DNA of 64,000 nucleotides, taken from the NCBI RefSeq assembly GCF_900618535.1, contig NZ_UYJA01000007.1, positions 124,001 to 188,000 of the forward strand, given 5' to 3'. Source of the stretch: Pseudomonas bubulae (GTDB lineage Bacteria; Pseudomonadota; Gammaproteobacteria; Pseudomonadales; Pseudomonadaceae). Made by a program: the position numbers and the translations under genes. Shown piece after piece: positions 16,542 through 25,292 of the stretch; the first letter of the stretch is position 1, and the number at the start of each line of letters is the position of its first letter. The notes beneath the pieces are model-generated. The model worked only from the letters and a program-made list of their open reading frames with translations. It ran no database searches and had not been told where the DNA came from.

Positions 16542-17209
16542 GCATCCTCCAGAATCAGCACGATCAGGTCTTTGGGACCGTGGGCGCCGTAGGCCAGCAC
16601 TTGCTCGATATCGGCGGTTTTCGACGGGCCGGACACCAGTAACGCATTGGTCGGCATGCCGGCGGTCCAGTTCATTTCACGCTGCACCTGATAAAAGTTG
16701 TCGCGGATTTCGCTGGCCTTAAGCAGGGCAAAATGCACCGGCGGCACCAGGCTCATCAGCCGTGGTTCTTCCGGGGTTGGCCACATGATCAGGCTGCCGG
16801 TGGCAGCAATTGCCCCCAGGGTGGTGGTGAGGCTGGCCGGTGTATCGTTGAACAGTTCGGCTTTCCACGCTTCTACCGGCCGGTCGTAGGCTTTAAGTGC
16901 TGGCAACCCGGGGTTTTGTGCCCAGTGTTCGCTGACCTTTTGCCCGTGCGCTGTAGTCGGTGCGATCAGCAGGCTTGGCAACTGACGGTCGGTGACCAAT
17001 TGCGCGAGCAATGCAGGCCAGCCTTGCTCGGTACTGAGGTGGATTTCAGTGTGGACCGCTTCCATCAGCTTGCGCAGTTGCGGGATACGTTGCTCCGGGG
17101 TGTAGGTCCAGGGCTCTGTGACTAGCACTTCGTCAAAATTGTCAGGCACCGGTGTGGTGCCCGTCAGGCTTTTACGCAGTTTATTGAGGATGTTTTGCTT
17201 GGCGCTCAT
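16538..17209 (-). CDS. lutC: L-lactate utilisation protein LutC
   Basis: A 223-residue LUD-domain protein, the third subunit of the LutABC L-lactate oxidation complex. The conserved core is visible as TLGAIAATGSLIMWPTPEEPRLMSLVPPVH, shared with LutB. The start MSAKQNILNKLRK at 17209 overlaps the lutB stop by ATGA, so the two are translationally coupled; the open frame extends further upstream but that part lies within lutB. LutABC oxidises L-lactate to pyruvate without a flavin L-lactate dehydrogenase (LldD), and no lldD is present in this cluster. Confidence 0.92.
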   Translation of the reverse strand: MSAKQNILNKLRKSLTGTTPVPDNFDEVLVTEPWTYTPEQRIPQLRKLMEAVHTEIHLSTEQGWPALLAQLVTDRQLPSLLIAPTTAHGQKVSEHWAQNPGLPALKAYDRPVEAWKAELFNDTPASLTTTLGAIAATGSLIMWPTPEEPRLMSLVPPVHFALLKASEIRDNFYQVQREMNWTAGMPTNALLVSGPSKTADIEQVLAYGAHGPKDLIVLILEDA

Positions 17210-18666
17210 CGTGTTTCTCCCGACTTTTTCGCCAGATGCTCGCGGGCCATATCGTGCAGCGAACGGGCGGCGGGTTTGGGCGCGCTGTGGTTTTGCGTCC
17301 ACGGGCCTACCTTGCTCGGCGTCAGGGCGCGCAGACGGGTAGCGGCTTTCAGGAAGGTGCGGTAAAGCGCGGGTGAGCTGTTGAGCTTGGCCCACATATT
17401 CCAGATCAGGCGCTCTTTACGCGAATACTTGCTGCCCTGACCACGCATGATGCGCGGTACGGTATCGGGGGCTTTGACGTTTTCTTCACGCAGGCGCCGC
17501 AGCAGGGCCGGGATCGGGATTTTTACCGGGCACACTTCGCCACAGGCACCGCACAGCGACGAGGCGCTCGGGTGATCCGGGACTTTGTTCAAGCCCACCA
17601 TATGTGGCGTGATGATTGCGCCAATCGGGCCGGGATACACCTCACCGTAGGCATGACCGCCAATGCGGGTGTAAACCGGGCAGTGGTTCATGCAGGCACC
17701 GCAGCGAATGCAGTTGAGTGTCTGGCGCAATTCGCTGTCGGCAAACGCCTGGCTGCGACCGTTATCGAGCAGCACCAGGTGCACTTCTTCAGGGCCGTCC
17801 AGCTCGCCGGGTTTGCGTGGGCCGGAAATCATATTGACGTAGGTGGTGATGGGCTGGCCAAGGGCCGAGCGGGTCAGCAGGGACACCAGCGGTACAACGT
17901 CGCGCAGGTTCTCGACCACTTTCTCGATGCCGGTAACGGCAATATGCACCGGCGGCACCGTGGTGGACATGCGGCCGTTGCCTTCGTTTTCCACCAGCAG
18001 CAGGGTGCCGGTTTCAGCAACGGCAAAGTTGACGCCAGACACGCCGATGTCCGCTTCAAAGAATTTCTGGCGCAGTACGCGGCGGCCGATCTGGATCAGT
18101 TGATCCACGTCCTTGGTGTATTCCACGCCGAGTTTTTCGTGAAACAGGTCGGCCACTTGCCCGGCGTTCTTATGGATCGCGGGCATGATGATGTGGGAGG
18201 GTTTTTCGTTGTCGAGTTGAACAATATATTCGCCCATGTCGGACTCAAGGCATTCAATGCCCTGGGCGCCGAGTACATGGTTCATCTCCATCTCTTCGCT
18301 GACCATCGACTTGCCTTTGATCACCTGTTTGGCGGCGCGCCGGCGGGCGATGGACATGACGATTTGATTGGCTTCGTCGACGGTTTCAGCCCAATGAACC
18401 TGCACGCCATTACGGGTCAGGTTGGCTTCCAGTCGTTCCAGCAGGTCAGGCAACTTGGACAGGGCGCGGGCGCGGATGGCGTTGCCCAGAGCGCGCAAGT
18501 GCTCGCGCTCATGGGCGTCGCTGAAGGCAACAGCGCGCTTGGTCATCAGAGAATCCATCGCACTGCGGAAGTTGTTCCGCAGTTGCTTGTCGCCCAGGGC
18601 TTCGTGGGCGCGCTCGCGGAAGTCTTCTTCGACCGCGACGGTGGGGATCAGGGTGCTGGCGCTCAT
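17206..18666 (-). CDS. lutB: L-lactate utilisation iron-sulfur protein LutB
   Basis: The 486-residue protein has an N-terminal LUD domain (about residues 70-300) and two C-terminal 4Fe-4S clusters, CIRCGACMNHCPVYTR and CGACGEVCPVKIPIP. It is the Fe-S subunit of the LutABC complex that oxidises L-lactate. The start MSASTLIPTV at 18666 overlaps the lutA stop by four bases. A longer frame upstream is inside lutA and is not used. Length is typical for the family. Confidence 0.94.
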   Translation of the reverse strand: MSASTLIPTVAVEEDFRERAHEALGDKQLRNNFRSAMDSLMTKRAVAFSDAHEREHLRALGNAIRARALSKLPDLLERLEANLTRNGVQVHWAETVDEANQIVMSIARRRAAKQVIKGKSMVSEEMEMNHVLGAQGIECLESDMGEYIVQLDNEKPSHIIMPAIHKNAGQVADLFHEKLGVEYTKDVDQLIQIGRRVLRQKFFEADIGVSGVNFAVAETGTLLLVENEGNGRMSTTVPPVHIAVTGIEKVVENLRDVVPLVSLLTRSALGQPITTYVNMISGPRKPGELDGPEEVHLVLLDNGRSQAFADSELRQTLNCIRCGACMNHCPVYTRIGGHAYGEVYPGPIGAIITPHMVGLNKVPDHPSASSLCGACGEVCPVKIPIPALLRRLREENVKAPDTVPRIMRGQGSKYSRKERLIWNMWAKLNSSPALYRTFLKAATRLRALTPSKVGPWTQNHSAPKPAARSLHDMAREHLAKKSGETR

Positions 18667-19487
18667 TGGCCACCTCCGGTGCGCTGCCACAGGAAACTGG
18701 CCAGATGCTGGCCGCGCAGTGATTCCTTCTGTTTTTCCAGGGAGCCGTTGATGTTCATCAGGCAGCCGCAATCGGCGGTGAGCACTTGATGGGCGCCGGT
18801 ATCAATCAGGGAGCGGGTTTTGTCAGCGACCATGGCGCCGGAAATATCCGGCATGCGTACGCTGAAGGTCCCGCCAAAACCGCAGCATTCACTTTCGTGG
18901 CTGTGGTCGATGCGCTCCACATTGCCCAGTTGCGCGAGCATTTCGCGGCCGTGCAGGTGGGTGTTCATTTCGCGGCGGGCCGAGCAGGAGGTGTGCAGTG
19001 CGACCTTGACCGGGGCGCCGTGGTCCTTGAAGCGGACCTTGCACACAAATAGCAAAAATTCGGTGAGTTCAAAGGTGCGTTCAGCCAGGGCGTGAACCTT
19101 TTTCAGGGTGTCGGGCTCATCCTTGAACAGGTCTTCATAGTGTTCGCGCAGCATGCCGGCGCAGGAGCCGGAAGGCACGACGACCGGGTAGTCTTCGGCG
19201 AACAGGGCCAGTTGCGCACGGGCCACTTCCCGGGCCTGCTCGGTGTAACCCGAGGTGTAGGCCGGTTGACCACAGCAGCTCTGGCCTTGGGGATAATCGA
19301 CGTCGATACCTTCGCGCTCGATCAGGTGGATGGCGTCCATCCCGGCTTCGGGGAAGAACAGATCGACCACGCAGGTGCCGAACAGGTAGACCTTGCGCGG
19401 TTTTTGCGCGGGGTATTGGCGGGGTACAGGCAAGGGCGGGGCGACACGGGTCGCATTCGGCACGGCGTTGTAAAAAAGCTCGCTCAT
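18663..19487 (-). CDS. lutA: L-lactate utilisation protein LutA (CCG-domain)
   Basis: A 274-residue protein made of two cysteine-rich CCG domains: LFGTCVVDLFFPEAG with QSCCGQPAYTSGY, then LHTSCSARREM with ECCGFGGTFSVRMPDIS. It forms the LutABC complex with the next two genes. It is first of the overlapping lutABC-dehydrogenase run, 113 bp after the lactate permease gene, and is presumably part of the same LldR-controlled transcript. Confidence 0.94.
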   Translation of the reverse strand: MSELFYNAVPNATRVAPPLPVPRQYPAQKPRKVYLFGTCVVDLFFPEAGMDAIHLIEREGIDVDYPQGQSCCGQPAYTSGYTEQAREVARAQLALFAEDYPVVVPSGSCAGMLREHYEDLFKDEPDTLKKVHALAERTFELTEFLLFVCKVRFKDHGAPVKVALHTSCSARREMNTHLHGREMLAQLGNVERIDHSHESECCGFGGTFSVRMPDISGAMVADKTRSLIDTGAHQVLTADCGCLMNINGSLEKQKESLRGQHLASFLWQRTGGGQ

Positions 19488-19550
19488 CAGGCGTCTCCGG
19501 GTGGTCCCGGTTATGTGTCCACCGAGGTGGACCGGGTCGTGAATTACTGA

Positions 19551-19571
19551 CGCCGGGGCTGTGCCCCGGCG
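19551..19571. other. Strong hairpin between lldP and lutA
   Basis: The stem CGCCGGGGC/GCCCCGGCG has a short loop in the 113-bp gap. No T-run follows on the minus strand, so it is more likely an mRNA-processing or differential-stability element between the permease and enzyme genes than a terminator. Confidence 0.45.
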
Positions 19572-19600
19572 ACATTAACGTGCAGTAACCATAGCGCTTA

Positions 19601-21295
19601 TCAGTGAACCAGCATGCCGGTGAACCAGTAGGCCTGGGCCAGGGTGATCAGGCCGACGATGGTGGCGAAAAACAGACTGTGCTTGAGGGTGAAGCGGAAC
19701 AGGTCCGATTCTTTGCCCACCAGGCCGGTCGCCGCACAGGCGACAGCGATCGATTGCGGGGAAATCATCTTGCCGGTCACGCCGCCACTGGTATTGGCAG
19801 CCACCATCAGGGTGTCGCTCACGCCGATCTGGTGCGCGGTGGTGGCCTGCAACGAGCTGAACAGGGCGTTGGACGAGGTGTCGGAACCGGTCAGGAACAC
19901 GCCCAGCCAACCGAGGAACGGCGAGAAGAACGGGAACGCGGCGCCAGTACCTGCCAGTACCAGGGCCATGGTCGAGGACATGCCCGAGTAGTTGGTGACG
20001 AAGGCGAAGGCCAGCACCATACCGATGGAAAGAATCGGCCAGCGCAGTTCGTAGAAGGTTTCTTTTAAAGTGGTCAGACCAGTCTTGATGTCGATCTTCA
20101 GGATCAGCATCGAGATCAGTGCCGAGAAGAAAATCGCCGTGCCGGTGGCCGAAATCGGATCAAGTTTGAACACGGCGGCAATCGCGGTCGGCGCGTTGAC
20201 GATAGGGGCGGTCTTGATCACCAGTTGGTCAAGGTGCGGGATCGCGAAGTTGAACACCCAGCCGTACATCGAGCCACCGGCAGAGAACATCGCCTTGAAC
20301 GGTTTGAGGGTCCAGATGGTGACCAGCACGGTAAGGATCAGGAACGGTGACCAGGCTTTCAGAATCTGCATCAGGCTGTAAGGCGAAGCCATCAGATTGG
20401 TCGGTTTACCGAAACCACCTGCGCTCGCGGTAACAATTACGTCAGAGCTAACGCCAGCAATTCGTGCACCTGCGGTACGTTTTGGCTGCCAGACTTTCAG
20501 AAACAGGGTCAGGCTGACCAGGCTGGCCAAGGCCGAGGTGATGTCCGGCAGTTCCGGGCCAATGTAGTTGGAGGTGTAGTACTGGGTGATGGCGAAGCTC
20601 AAACCGGCCACCAGGGCTGCGGGCCAGGTTTCACGCACGCCGCGCAGGCCGTCCATCATGAATACCAGCCAGAACGGCACGAACAGCGACAGCAGTGGCA
20701 ACTGGCGACCGGCCATGGCGCCGATCTTGAACGCGTCGATACCGGTGACCTGGCCCGCCACGATGATCGGGATACCCAGGGCGCCAAAGGCGACCGGGGC
20801 CGTGTTGGCGATCAGGCACAGGCCAGCGGCGTACAGCGGGTTAAAACCCAGGCCTACAAGCAGTGCTGCTGTAATCGCTACCGGCGCACCGAAACCGGCT
20901 GCACCCTCAAGGAAAGCACCGAAGCAGAAGCCGATCAGCAGTACTTGCAGGCGCTGGTCGTCGGTGATCGACAGCACGGAGCTGCGGATGATTTCGAACT
21001 GGCCGCTTTTGACGGTCAGTTTGTAGAGGAACACCGCGGCAACGATGATCCAGGCAATTGGCCACAGGCCATAGGCAAATCCGTAGCCCGCTGCTGCGAA
21101 GGCCATATCGACAGGCATCTGGAAGGCAAAGATGGCCACCAGAATCGACAGGGCAAGGGTGATGCTGCCGGCGACGTGACCTTTGAGACGGAACACGGCC
21201 AAGGCGAGGAAGAAGAATACGATCGGGACGACGGCCGCGAGAGCGGACAGGCCGAGGCTGCCGAGCGGGCTGTAGAGCTGTTGCCAGGTTTGCAT
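19601..21295 (-). CDS. lldP: L-lactate permease LldP
   Basis: The 564-residue protein is strongly hydrophobic throughout, consistent with 12 or more membrane spans, and matches the LctP/LldP family. Recognisable segments are MQTWQQLYSPLGSLGLSALAA at the N-terminus, FLEGAAGFGAPVAITAALLVGLGF and FLTGSDTSSNALFSSLQATTAHQIG. It imports L- and D-lactate (and glycolate) with protons across the inner membrane. It leads the lldP-lutABC-D-lactate dehydrogenase cluster and is divergent from the regulator lldR. Confidence 0.95.
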   Translation of the reverse strand: MQTWQQLYSPLGSLGLSALAAVVPIVFFFLALAVFRLKGHVAGSITLALSILVAIFAFQMPVDMAFAAAGYGFAYGLWPIAWIIVAAVFLYKLTVKSGQFEIIRSSVLSITDDQRLQVLLIGFCFGAFLEGAAGFGAPVAITAALLVGLGFNPLYAAGLCLIANTAPVAFGALGIPIIVAGQVTGIDAFKIGAMAGRQLPLLSLFVPFWLVFMMDGLRGVRETWPAALVAGLSFAITQYYTSNYIGPELPDITSALASLVSLTLFLKVWQPKRTAGARIAGVSSDVIVTASAGGFGKPTNLMASPYSLMQILKAWSPFLILTVLVTIWTLKPFKAMFSAGGSMYGWVFNFAIPHLDQLVIKTAPIVNAPTAIAAVFKLDPISATGTAIFFSALISMLILKIDIKTGLTTLKETFYELRWPILSIGMVLAFAFVTNYSGMSSTMALVLAGTGAAFPFFSPFLGWLGVFLTGSDTSSNALFSSLQATTAHQIGVSDTLMVAANTSGGVTGKMISPQSIAVACAATGLVGKESDLFRFTLKHSLFFATIVGLITLAQAYWFTGMLVH

Positions 21296-21347
21296 ATGGG
21301 GTGGCCCCTAATTGTTATTGGTCGATGCTACAGACTGTGTTTGGTAT

Positions 21348-21362
21348 ATTGGTATTACCAAT
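21348..21362. promoter_or_regulatory. Probable LldR operator
   Basis: A perfect palindrome ATTGGT-ATT-ACCAAT lies between the divergent lldP and lldR genes, 53 bp upstream of lldP. FadR-subfamily GntR regulators, including LldR, bind TGGT-N3-ACCA type sites. A further half-site TTGGTA lies at 21341-21346. Confidence 0.7.
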
Positions 21363-21556
21363 TTACAATCACTGTTGGCTAGGTTAAAAGCCTTATGAGG
21401 CATGTGTCAATTTGCCGCCTCACAAACTTTCGTCGGGGTGTTCGTTGTCCGGGCATCTGATGGGGTTTTTAGCGGTGTTTCTGATGGGTGTATGCGTGGC
21501 GCCAATCGGCGAGAATAGCGGCCCCCGGCGCGTGGTCGGGAGGGTGGAGAGCAGTT

Positions 21557-22324
21557 ATGGGGTTTGATCAGATCCGGCAGCGCCGTTTGTCGGACGATAT
21601 TGTCGAGCAGCTCGAGGGCATGATCCTCGAGGGCACGTTGAAGTCAGGTGAGCGCTTGCCTGCCGAACGTGCGCTGGCGGAGCAGTTTGGGGTGTCGCGC
21701 CCTTCGTTGCGGGAGGCGATCCAGAAATTGTCGGCCAAGGGGCTGCTGGTCAGTCGCCAGGGTGGCGGCAATTATGTGGCGACATCCCTGGGCTCGACCT
21801 TTAGTGATCCTTTGTTGCAACTGTTGGAAAGCAACCCTGAAGCGCAGCGCGATCTGCTTGAGTTCCGTCACACGCTTGAGGCTTCGTGCGCTTTTTACGC
21901 GGCATCGCGTGCCACCGAGATGGACCGTGAGCGGCTGCGGCTGGCTTTTGAACGGTTGCAGGACTGTTATGCACGGGTGGATGAAGTCAGTCGCGCAGAA
22001 GAGGGGGAGGCCGATGCCAACTTCCACCTGGCCATTGCCGAAGCGAGCCATAACGCGGTGTTGCTGCATACGATTCGCGGGTTATTCGACCTGCTCAAGC
22101 GCAACGTGGTGACCAATATTGGTGGCATGTACAAGCAGCGCAGTGAAACGCGCGACATGCTGATCAGTCAGCATCGCGAGTTGTATCTGGCGATTATCGA
22201 GGGCAGGGCGGAAGACGCCCGGGAAGTGGCGAGCCGACACCTGGTGTATGTGCAGGAAGTGCTGGAAGAAGTGCGTCAGGAAGTTCAGCGCATGGCGCGG
22301 GCCGAGCGGCGCAATGGCTTGTAA
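21557..22324 (+). CDS. lldR: GntR/FadR-family lactate regulator LldR
   Basis: The 255-residue protein has an N-terminal winged helix-turn-helix (about residues 10-75, with LKSGERLPAERALAEQFGVSRPSLREAIQKL) and a C-terminal FCD ligand-binding domain. It is divergent from lldP and should repress the lactate cluster until lactate binds. The start MGFDQIRQRR at 21557 was chosen because the residues in the longer frame upstream are unlike the family; the gene ends 17 bases before a REP pair. Confidence 0.9.
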   Translation: MGFDQIRQRRLSDDIVEQLEGMILEGTLKSGERLPAERALAEQFGVSRPSLREAIQKLSAKGLLVSRQGGGNYVATSLGSTFSDPLLQLLESNPEAQRDLLEFRHTLEASCAFYAASRATEMDRERLRLAFERLQDCYARVDEVSRAEEGEADANFHLAIAEASHNAVLLHTIRGLFDLLKRNVVTNIGGMYKQRSETRDMLISQHRELYLAIIEGRAEDAREVASRHLVYVQEVLEEVRQEVQRMARAERRNGL

Positions 22325-22340
22325 TTGTTGATGCAAACCC

Positions 22341-22426
22341 TGTGGGAGCGGGCTTGCTCGCGATTCATGCAACTCGGTATTCAGGTATACCAAGTCGATT
22401 CCATCGCGAGCAAGCCCGCTCCCACA
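22341..22426. repeat. REP-type palindromic pair
   Basis: Inverted copies of the core TGTGGGAGCGGGCTTGC lie 45-50 bp apart, same family as 13645-13730. It sits between the convergent lldR and smpB. Confidence 0.8.
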
Positions 22427-22479
22427 AGAGCTGAGGCAGCATCAAGGCAGTTGCTCCCACGAGTGCAAGGGCTGAAGAA

Positions 22480-22962
22480 CTAGTCTTCCTTGCCCTTGTT
22501 GCGCACCGCACGTTGCAGCTCGCGATCGGAATCGCGCTCACGCTCGGTATGACGCTTGTCGTATTCCTTCTTGCCTTTACCCAGGGCAATTTCGCACTTG
22601 ATCAAGTGCTTGCTCCAGTAAAGCGAGAGGCAGACGCAGGCGTAACCCTTCTGCTGCACCGAGGCAAACAGCTTTTCCAGCTCGCGCTGGTTAAGCAGCA
22701 GTTTGCGGCTGCGCGTTGGGTCGGCAATAACGTGCGTGCTGGCTGTCGTCAGAGGTGCGATATGGCTGCCGAGCAACCATGCTTCACCATCCTTGAGTAG
22801 CACGTAGCTGTCGACCAGCTGTGCCTTGCCTGCACGCAGACTTTTTACTTCCCAGCCGGCCAGGACCAGACCAGCCTCGAACCGATGTTCGATGAAGTAA
22901 TCGTGTCGCGCCTTTTTATTCTGCGCGATGGTCCCTGTTGGGTGTTTCTTCTGTTTAGCCAT
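22480..22962 (-). CDS. smpB: SsrA-binding protein SmpB
   Basis: A 160-residue protein starting MAKQKKHPTGTIAQNKKARHD, with the OB-fold core (FEAGLVLAGWEVKSLRAGK, SYVLLKDGEAWLLGSHIAPL) and the basic C-terminal tail EYDKRHTERERDSDRELQRA that mimics mRNA in the ribosomal A site. It binds tmRNA and is required for trans-translation. The frame is open for another 800 bp upstream without a stop, but that part runs antisense to the transporter gene; the start at 22962 is fixed by homology. Confidence 0.96.
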   Translation of the reverse strand: MAKQKKHPTGTIAQNKKARHDYFIEHRFEAGLVLAGWEVKSLRAGKAQLVDSYVLLKDGEAWLLGSHIAPLTTASTHVIADPTRSRKLLLNQRELEKLFASVQQKGYACVCLSLYWSKHLIKCEIALGKGKKEYDKRHTERERDSDRELQRAVRNKGKED

Positions 22963-23079
22963 AGGGGCAGCATTATAGGCAGTTGCGAGCGTGTCGGCTA
23001 CGGGCACCTGCGTGCTTGAGCACGTAGGGTGATTCCCGGACAATGCGCCCTCTTTTTTTAGTGGTTGGGCGTAGTAACG

Positions 23080-24483
23080 ATGTCGACAGACAAGGTTTCT
23101 GTCCACGGCAGTTGGGCAAGCCGTTGGGTCTTTATTTTCGCTGCGACCGGTTCTGCCGTGGGTTTGGGCAGTATCTGGAAATTCCCTTACATGGTTGGCG
23201 TCTATGGCGGCGGCGCGTTTGTGTTGGTGTTTTTGGCCTGTATCGCGCTGATCGGTGTGCCGGTGATGCTGGCTGAAACCCTGATCGGGCGGCGTGCCCG
23301 GCTGAGTCCGGCGAATGCCTTGAAGGTTTTGGCGGTCGAGGCGGGGCACTCGGGGCGTTGGTCGTGGGGAGCTTTTGCCGGGATGATCACGGCGCTGCTG
23401 ATTTTGTCTTTCTATAGCGTGGTGGGCGGCTGGTCGCTGGATTACATCATCAATATGGGCAAGGGCGATTTTCAGGGGGCGACGGCCGATCAGGTCGGCC
23501 AGTACTTTGGTGATGTGATTTCCAATCCCTGGCGCCTCACTTTTTGGCATACCGGGTTTATGTTGCTGTCTGCGTATGTGATCGCCAAGGGGGTGGTGGC
23601 GGGGCTTGAGCGCAGTTTGCGGATCATGATGCCGCTGCTGTTTGTGCTTCTGCTGGTACTGCTGGGTTACAGCATGACCACCGGGCACTTTATGCAGGGC
23701 GTACATTTCATGTTCGACTTCAACCCCGATCGCGTACTCGACGGGTTGCTGGCCGCGATGGGGCATGCGTTCTTTTCCCTGAGCGTGGGTGTGGGGTCGA
23801 TCATGATTTATGGCGCATACATGCCCAAGAATGCATCGATCTCGGGCACCGTAGTCGGGGTGGCGCTGATCGACACTTTTGTCTCATTGCTCGCTGGGCT
23901 GGCATTGTTTCCAATTGTATTTGCGTCGGGGCTCAACCCTGGCGAAGGCCCGGGCCTGATGTTCGTCACCTTGCCGTTTGCCTTCGGTAACGTGGCCTTT
24001 GGTCAGTTGATGGGCGTGGTGTTTTTTGTGCTGGTGGCAGTCGCTGCCTGGAGTTCGGCCATTTCGTTGCTTGAGCCAATGGTGGCGTACCTGGTGGAGC
24101 GCACCAGGGTGCGGCGCTTGTGGGTCACTTTCTGGCTGGCTTTCAGTTGCTGGTTTGTTGGCCTGGGCACGGTGTTTTCGTTCAATATCTGGAAACAGGC
24201 GAAGTTTTTCGTGAACGAAGATTCCGGTTTTCATCTCTATCAATGGGGCGCGGCCAGCGGTCTGGACTTCTTTGGTGTCGTCGATTTCTTCACCTCGCGT
24301 ATCATGTTGCCCTTGGGCGGCCTGTGTTTTGTGGTCTTTGCAGGCTGGATCATGGGGCGCGGCGCGGTTCGTGACGAATTGTCGATGCGCAGCCCGGTGA
24401 TGTTCGCCCTGACTCTTTTTTTGATGCGCTATGTGGCGCCACTCGGCATTCTGATTGTGTTTGCCGCCCAGCTGTGGAAGTAA
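23080..24483 (+). CDS. Sodium-dependent transporter, NSS/SNF family
   Basis: A 467-residue integral membrane protein of the neurotransmitter:sodium symporter family. The first membrane helix holds the family signature AATGSAVGLGSIWKFPYMVG, with the unwound substrate/sodium site, and about eleven more hydrophobic helices follow. Bacterial members take up amino acids with sodium; the substrate here cannot be told. The ATG at 23080 (MSTDKVSVHGSW) is preferred; a TTG lies 15 bases upstream. It is followed after seven bases by ratA. Confidence 0.88.
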   Translation: MSTDKVSVHGSWASRWVFIFAATGSAVGLGSIWKFPYMVGVYGGGAFVLVFLACIALIGVPVMLAETLIGRRARLSPANALKVLAVEAGHSGRWSWGAFAGMITALLILSFYSVVGGWSLDYIINMGKGDFQGATADQVGQYFGDVISNPWRLTFWHTGFMLLSAYVIAKGVVAGLERSLRIMMPLLFVLLLVLLGYSMTTGHFMQGVHFMFDFNPDRVLDGLLAAMGHAFFSLSVGVGSIMIYGAYMPKNASISGTVVGVALIDTFVSLLAGLALFPIVFASGLNPGEGPGLMFVTLPFAFGNVAFGQLMGVVFFVLVAVAAWSSAISLLEPMVAYLVERTRVRRLWVTFWLAFSCWFVGLGTVFSFNIWKQAKFFVNEDSGFHLYQWGAASGLDFFGVVDFFTSRIMLPLGGLCFVVFAGWIMGRGAVRDELSMRSPVMFALTLFLMRYVAPLGILIVFAAQLWK

Positions 24484-24490
24484 CGCTGAC

Positions 24491-24925
24491 ATGACTACCC
24501 ATATCCAACGCTCTGCCTTGTTGCCTTATCCAGCCCAGGCGCTGTATGACCTGGTGAATGATGTTGCGAGCTACCCGCAGTTTTTGCCGTGGTGCTCGTC
24601 TGCCGAAATCCTGGAAAGCACTGAAGTGCTGATGCGCGCCAGCCTGGGGGTGGCCAAGGGTGGCCTGAGCCAGCACTTTGTCACCCGCAATACCCTGGTG
24701 CCCGGGCAGTCCATCGAGATGAACCTGGAAGAAGGTCCTTTTACCAAGCTGCACGGCCTGTGGGTGTTCAAACCTTTGGGTGACAAAGCGTGCAAAATCA
24801 GCCTGGACATGACCTTTGATTACGCCGGGGCCATCGTCAAGGCCACTCTGGGGCCTTTGTTCAATCAGGCGGCCAATACGCTGGTGGATGCTTTTTGCCA
24901 GCGCGCCAAGCAGTTGTATGGCTGA
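24491..24925 (+). CDS. ratA: RatA-family START-domain protein
   Basis: A 144-residue polyketide cyclase/START-like protein. The sequence MTTHIQRSALLPYPAQALYDLVND and the central VYFxF-like hot-dog fold segments match RatA/CoQ10-family proteins (COQ10 in eukaryotes). E. coli RatA is described as a toxin acting on 50S subunits, while related proteins bind quinone. It overlaps the next gene ratB by eight bases. The open frame begins slightly earlier, but the ATG at 24491 fits the family start. Confidence 0.88.
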   Translation: MTTHIQRSALLPYPAQALYDLVNDVASYPQFLPWCSSAEILESTEVLMRASLGVAKGGLSQHFVTRNTLVPGQSIEMNLEEGPFTKLHGLWVFKPLGDKACKISLDMTFDYAGAIVKATLGPLFNQAANTLVDAFCQRAKQLYG

Positions 24926-25235
24926 GCCGGTGATTGAAGTTGAGGTGGTTTATGCCGCGGTCGATCGCCAGTGCCTGCTGACCGTGGTTGTGCCGCAAGG
25001 CACGACGCTGCGGGCAGCGGTATTGGTGTCGGGCATGGGGCGCGAATTTCCCGAGGTTGACCTGGCTAATTGCCCGGTGGGGATTTTCGGCAAGCAGGTG
25101 TCTGATCCTGATACCCGGGTGCTGCAGGCAGGGGATCGTATCGAGATGTATCGAGCGCTGCTGGCCGACCCCAAAGAGATTCGCCGTCAACGTGCGGCCA
25201 AGGCTGCCGAGGCCAAGCGCCTCAGTCAGCCCTGA
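24918..25235 (+). CDS. ratB: RnfH-family ubiquitin-like protein RatB
   Basis: A 105-residue small protein of the UPF0125/RnfH family with a beta-grasp fold (IEVEVVYAAVDRQCLLTVVVP, ending VLQAGDRIEMYRALLADPKEIRRQR). It overlaps ratA by eight bases, the conserved ratAB arrangement. The function is not established. A bidirectional terminator follows at 25256. Confidence 0.88.
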   Translation: MAEPVIEVEVVYAAVDRQCLLTVVVPQGTTLRAAVLVSGMGREFPEVDLANCPVGIFGKQVSDPDTRVLQAGDRIEMYRALLADPKEIRRQRAAKAAEAKRLSQP

Positions 25236-25255
25236 CAGCTTTCTTGCAGGCAACA

Positions 25256-25281
25256 AAAAGCCCGGCATGCCGGGCTTTTTT
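25256..25281. terminator. Bidirectional intrinsic terminator between ratB and bamE
   Basis: AAAAAGCCCGGC-ATGCCGGGCTTTTTT forms a GC-rich stem with an A-run on one side and a T-run on the other, so it works for both converging genes. Confidence 0.85.
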
Positions 25282-25292
25282 GTACCGGGCGC

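Noticed and set aside
22963..23766. In-frame upstream extension of smpB
   Set aside because: The extra 268 codons run antisense to the sodium-dependent transporter; SmpB families start at the MAKQKK position.
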